Shown: in pieces, positions 63,132 to 64,000 of the stretch
Layout: each line of letters begins with the position of its first letter
How positions within the stretch are numbered: position 1 is the first letter of the stretch
NCBI GenBank assembly: GCA_025459175.1
Contig: JALORC010000017.1
Location: 1-64,000 of the forward strand
Direction of reading: 5' to 3'
From: Planctomycetota bacterium
Lineage (GTDB): Bacteria; Planctomycetota; UBA1135; UBA2386
DNA: 64,000 bases
Program-made: the position numbers and the translations under genes
Notes under the pieces: model-generated
Seen by the model: only the letters and a program-made list of their open reading frames with translations
Told to the model about the DNA's origin: nothing
The model's database searches: none

Positions 63132-63757
63132 GACTCCTTCTTGCCGAAGCGCTGCTCGAGGGCCTGATAGGCCTGCGGAGTCAGCACCAGGTAGCGGCGC
63201 AGCAGCACCTGGCGCGCATTCAGGTCCGCCAGGGTGCGCACGTCCACGAGCGGGACATTGCGCAGCGACAAACAGAGGTTGCGATCAACCTCGGTGGTGA
63301 CCACGGTGGCGCTACCCGCCATGCCGAGCTTTGCCAGGATCGCAGCGGCGCCCTTCGTGTTCGGCTTGCCGGTCGGCCAGCCGTCGGCGATCGCCACTTC
63401 CTGATCGCGGAACTTGGTGAAGATCGCGTTGCGCAGCGCGGCGCGGCGCGCCTGCTTCGGCATCGCGTAGCCGTGATCGCGGGGCTCCGGCGGGTGGATC
63501 CGACCACCACCGCGCCACAGCGGCGACTTCGGCGTGCCCATGCGGGCGCGGCCGGTGTGCTTCTGCGGCCACAGCTTCTTGTTCGGCCCACGCACCATCG
63601 CACGGGTGCGAGCCTGCACCGTGCCCTGGCGGGCGTTGGCCTCATACATCACGATGGCGTCCTTGAGCGTGCGCCCCAGGACCTTGGTGCCGAATGCCGA
63701 TGCATCGACCTGCTTGGTCGCGACGGCACCACCCTTCAATACTTTGACCTCGACCAT
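63128..63757 (-). CDS. rplD: 50S ribosomal protein L4
   Basis: Tunnel constriction protein; 209 residues. Blocks: [80 protein letters not shown]. The next gene upstream is rpsJ, 77 bp away; rplC, normally between them, is not there. The stop overlaps the rplW GTG. Confidence 0.98.
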   Translation of the reverse strand: MVEVKVLKGGAVATKQVDASAFGTKVLGRTLKDAIVMYEANARQGTVQARTRAMVRGPNKKLWPQKHTGRARMGTPKSPLWRGGGRIHPPEPRDHGYAMPKQARRAALRNAIFTKFRDQEVAIADGWPTGKPNTKGAAAILAKLGMAGSATVVTTEVDRNLCLSLRNVPLVDVRTLADLNARQVLLRRYLVLTPQAYQALEQRFGKKES

Positions 63758-63834
63758 GTGCTGACTCGGTAGCGATCGTGTTGGGCGCGCCGAGTCACCG
63801 ACCTGGGTCGGCGATCGCGACGCGGTCGGGAACG

Positions 63835-64000
63835 TCAGGCCTTGATCCGGATGTCGACGCCAGCCGGCATGTTCAGCTTGCTCAGGGCGTCGACCGTCTT
63901 GGTCGTCGGCTCCGAGATGTAAATGAGACGCTTGTGAGTTCGGATCTCGAACTGCTCGCGACTCTTCTTGTCGATGTGGGGCGAGCGGAGCACCGTGTAG
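63835..64000 (-). CDS. rpsJ: 30S ribosomal protein S10, C-terminal part, cut by window edge
   Basis: The last 54 codons are visible. They encode [20 protein letters not shown], then [20 protein letters not shown] and end [13 protein letters not shown]. These are the C-terminal half of S10, with the conserved EIRTHKR and [10 protein letters not shown] parts. The N-terminus lies beyond 64000. It is the first gene of the S10 part of the cluster, and the following gene is rplD instead of rplC. Confidence 0.95.
   Translation of the reverse strand, partial: YTVLRSPHIDKKSREQFEIRTHKRLIYISEPTTKTVDALSKLNMPAGVDIRIKA

Overview
This is a GC-rich (roughly 70% G+C), gene-dense chromosomal segment from a bacterium that is most likely a member of the Planctomycetota. 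The inference rests on: many secreted proteins with short Sec signal peptides and a recurring, lineage-type C-terminal module; c-type cytochrome fusions to beta-propellers; an ECF sigma factor coupled to a Ser/Thr kinase of the planctomycete style; a Bacteroides-like serine palmitoyltransferase; and an S10-spc-alpha ribosomal cluster with no L30 gene. No 16S rRNA is present, so the assignment is tentative.

Region 1 (1-12.2 kb, minus strand) holds DNA maintenance genes: a partial Y1-type transposase-like gene at the left edge, then (in transcription order from the right) dnaX, a sigma-like factor with two coupled exported or anchored proteins, a YVTN/dihaem cytochrome, and ybaB-recR-hrpB. The usual dnaX-ybaB-recR neighbourhood is split by about 5 kb of accessory genes. 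A secreted repeat protein lies upstream of dnaX.

Region 2 (12.4-24.8 kb) starts with tRNA-Ser(GGA) and the 4.5S/SRP RNA. An unrecognised 380-aa protein, an FG-GAP protein, an ECF sigma factor translationally coupled to a Ser/Thr kinase, a two-gene TcmP/DUF5131 (three-Cys-motif) cassette, alr, a membrane protein and a prolyl oligopeptidase follow.

Region 3 (24.9-42 kb) is dominated by envelope and exported proteins: a glucose/sorbosone dehydrogenase-cytochrome fusion lipoprotein, a DUF72 protein, a small lipoprotein, two HEAT-repeat proteins flanking a coupled histidine kinase/response regulator pair, a LemA pair, and two large secreted proteins carrying the shared C-terminal module.

Region 4 (42-49.6 kb) has tRNA-Ser(CGA), tadA, an N-acylornithine-type carbamoyltransferase, an extended SDR divergent from a serine palmitoyltransferase-like enzyme (possible sphingolipid pair), and dnaE.

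Region 5 (49.8-64 kb, minus strand) is one nearly uninterrupted ribosomal protein cluster read right to left: rpsJ (partial), rplD, rplW, rplB, rpsS, rplV, rpsC, rplP, rpmC, rpsQ, rplN, rplX, rplE, rpsN, rpsH, rplF, rplR, rpsE, rplO, secY, adk, infA, rpmJ, rpsM, rpsK, rpsD, rpoA, rplQ. rplC is missing between rpsJ and rplD, and rpmD between rpsE and rplO. Many pairs overlap by ATGA or GTGA, so translational coupling is the rule here.
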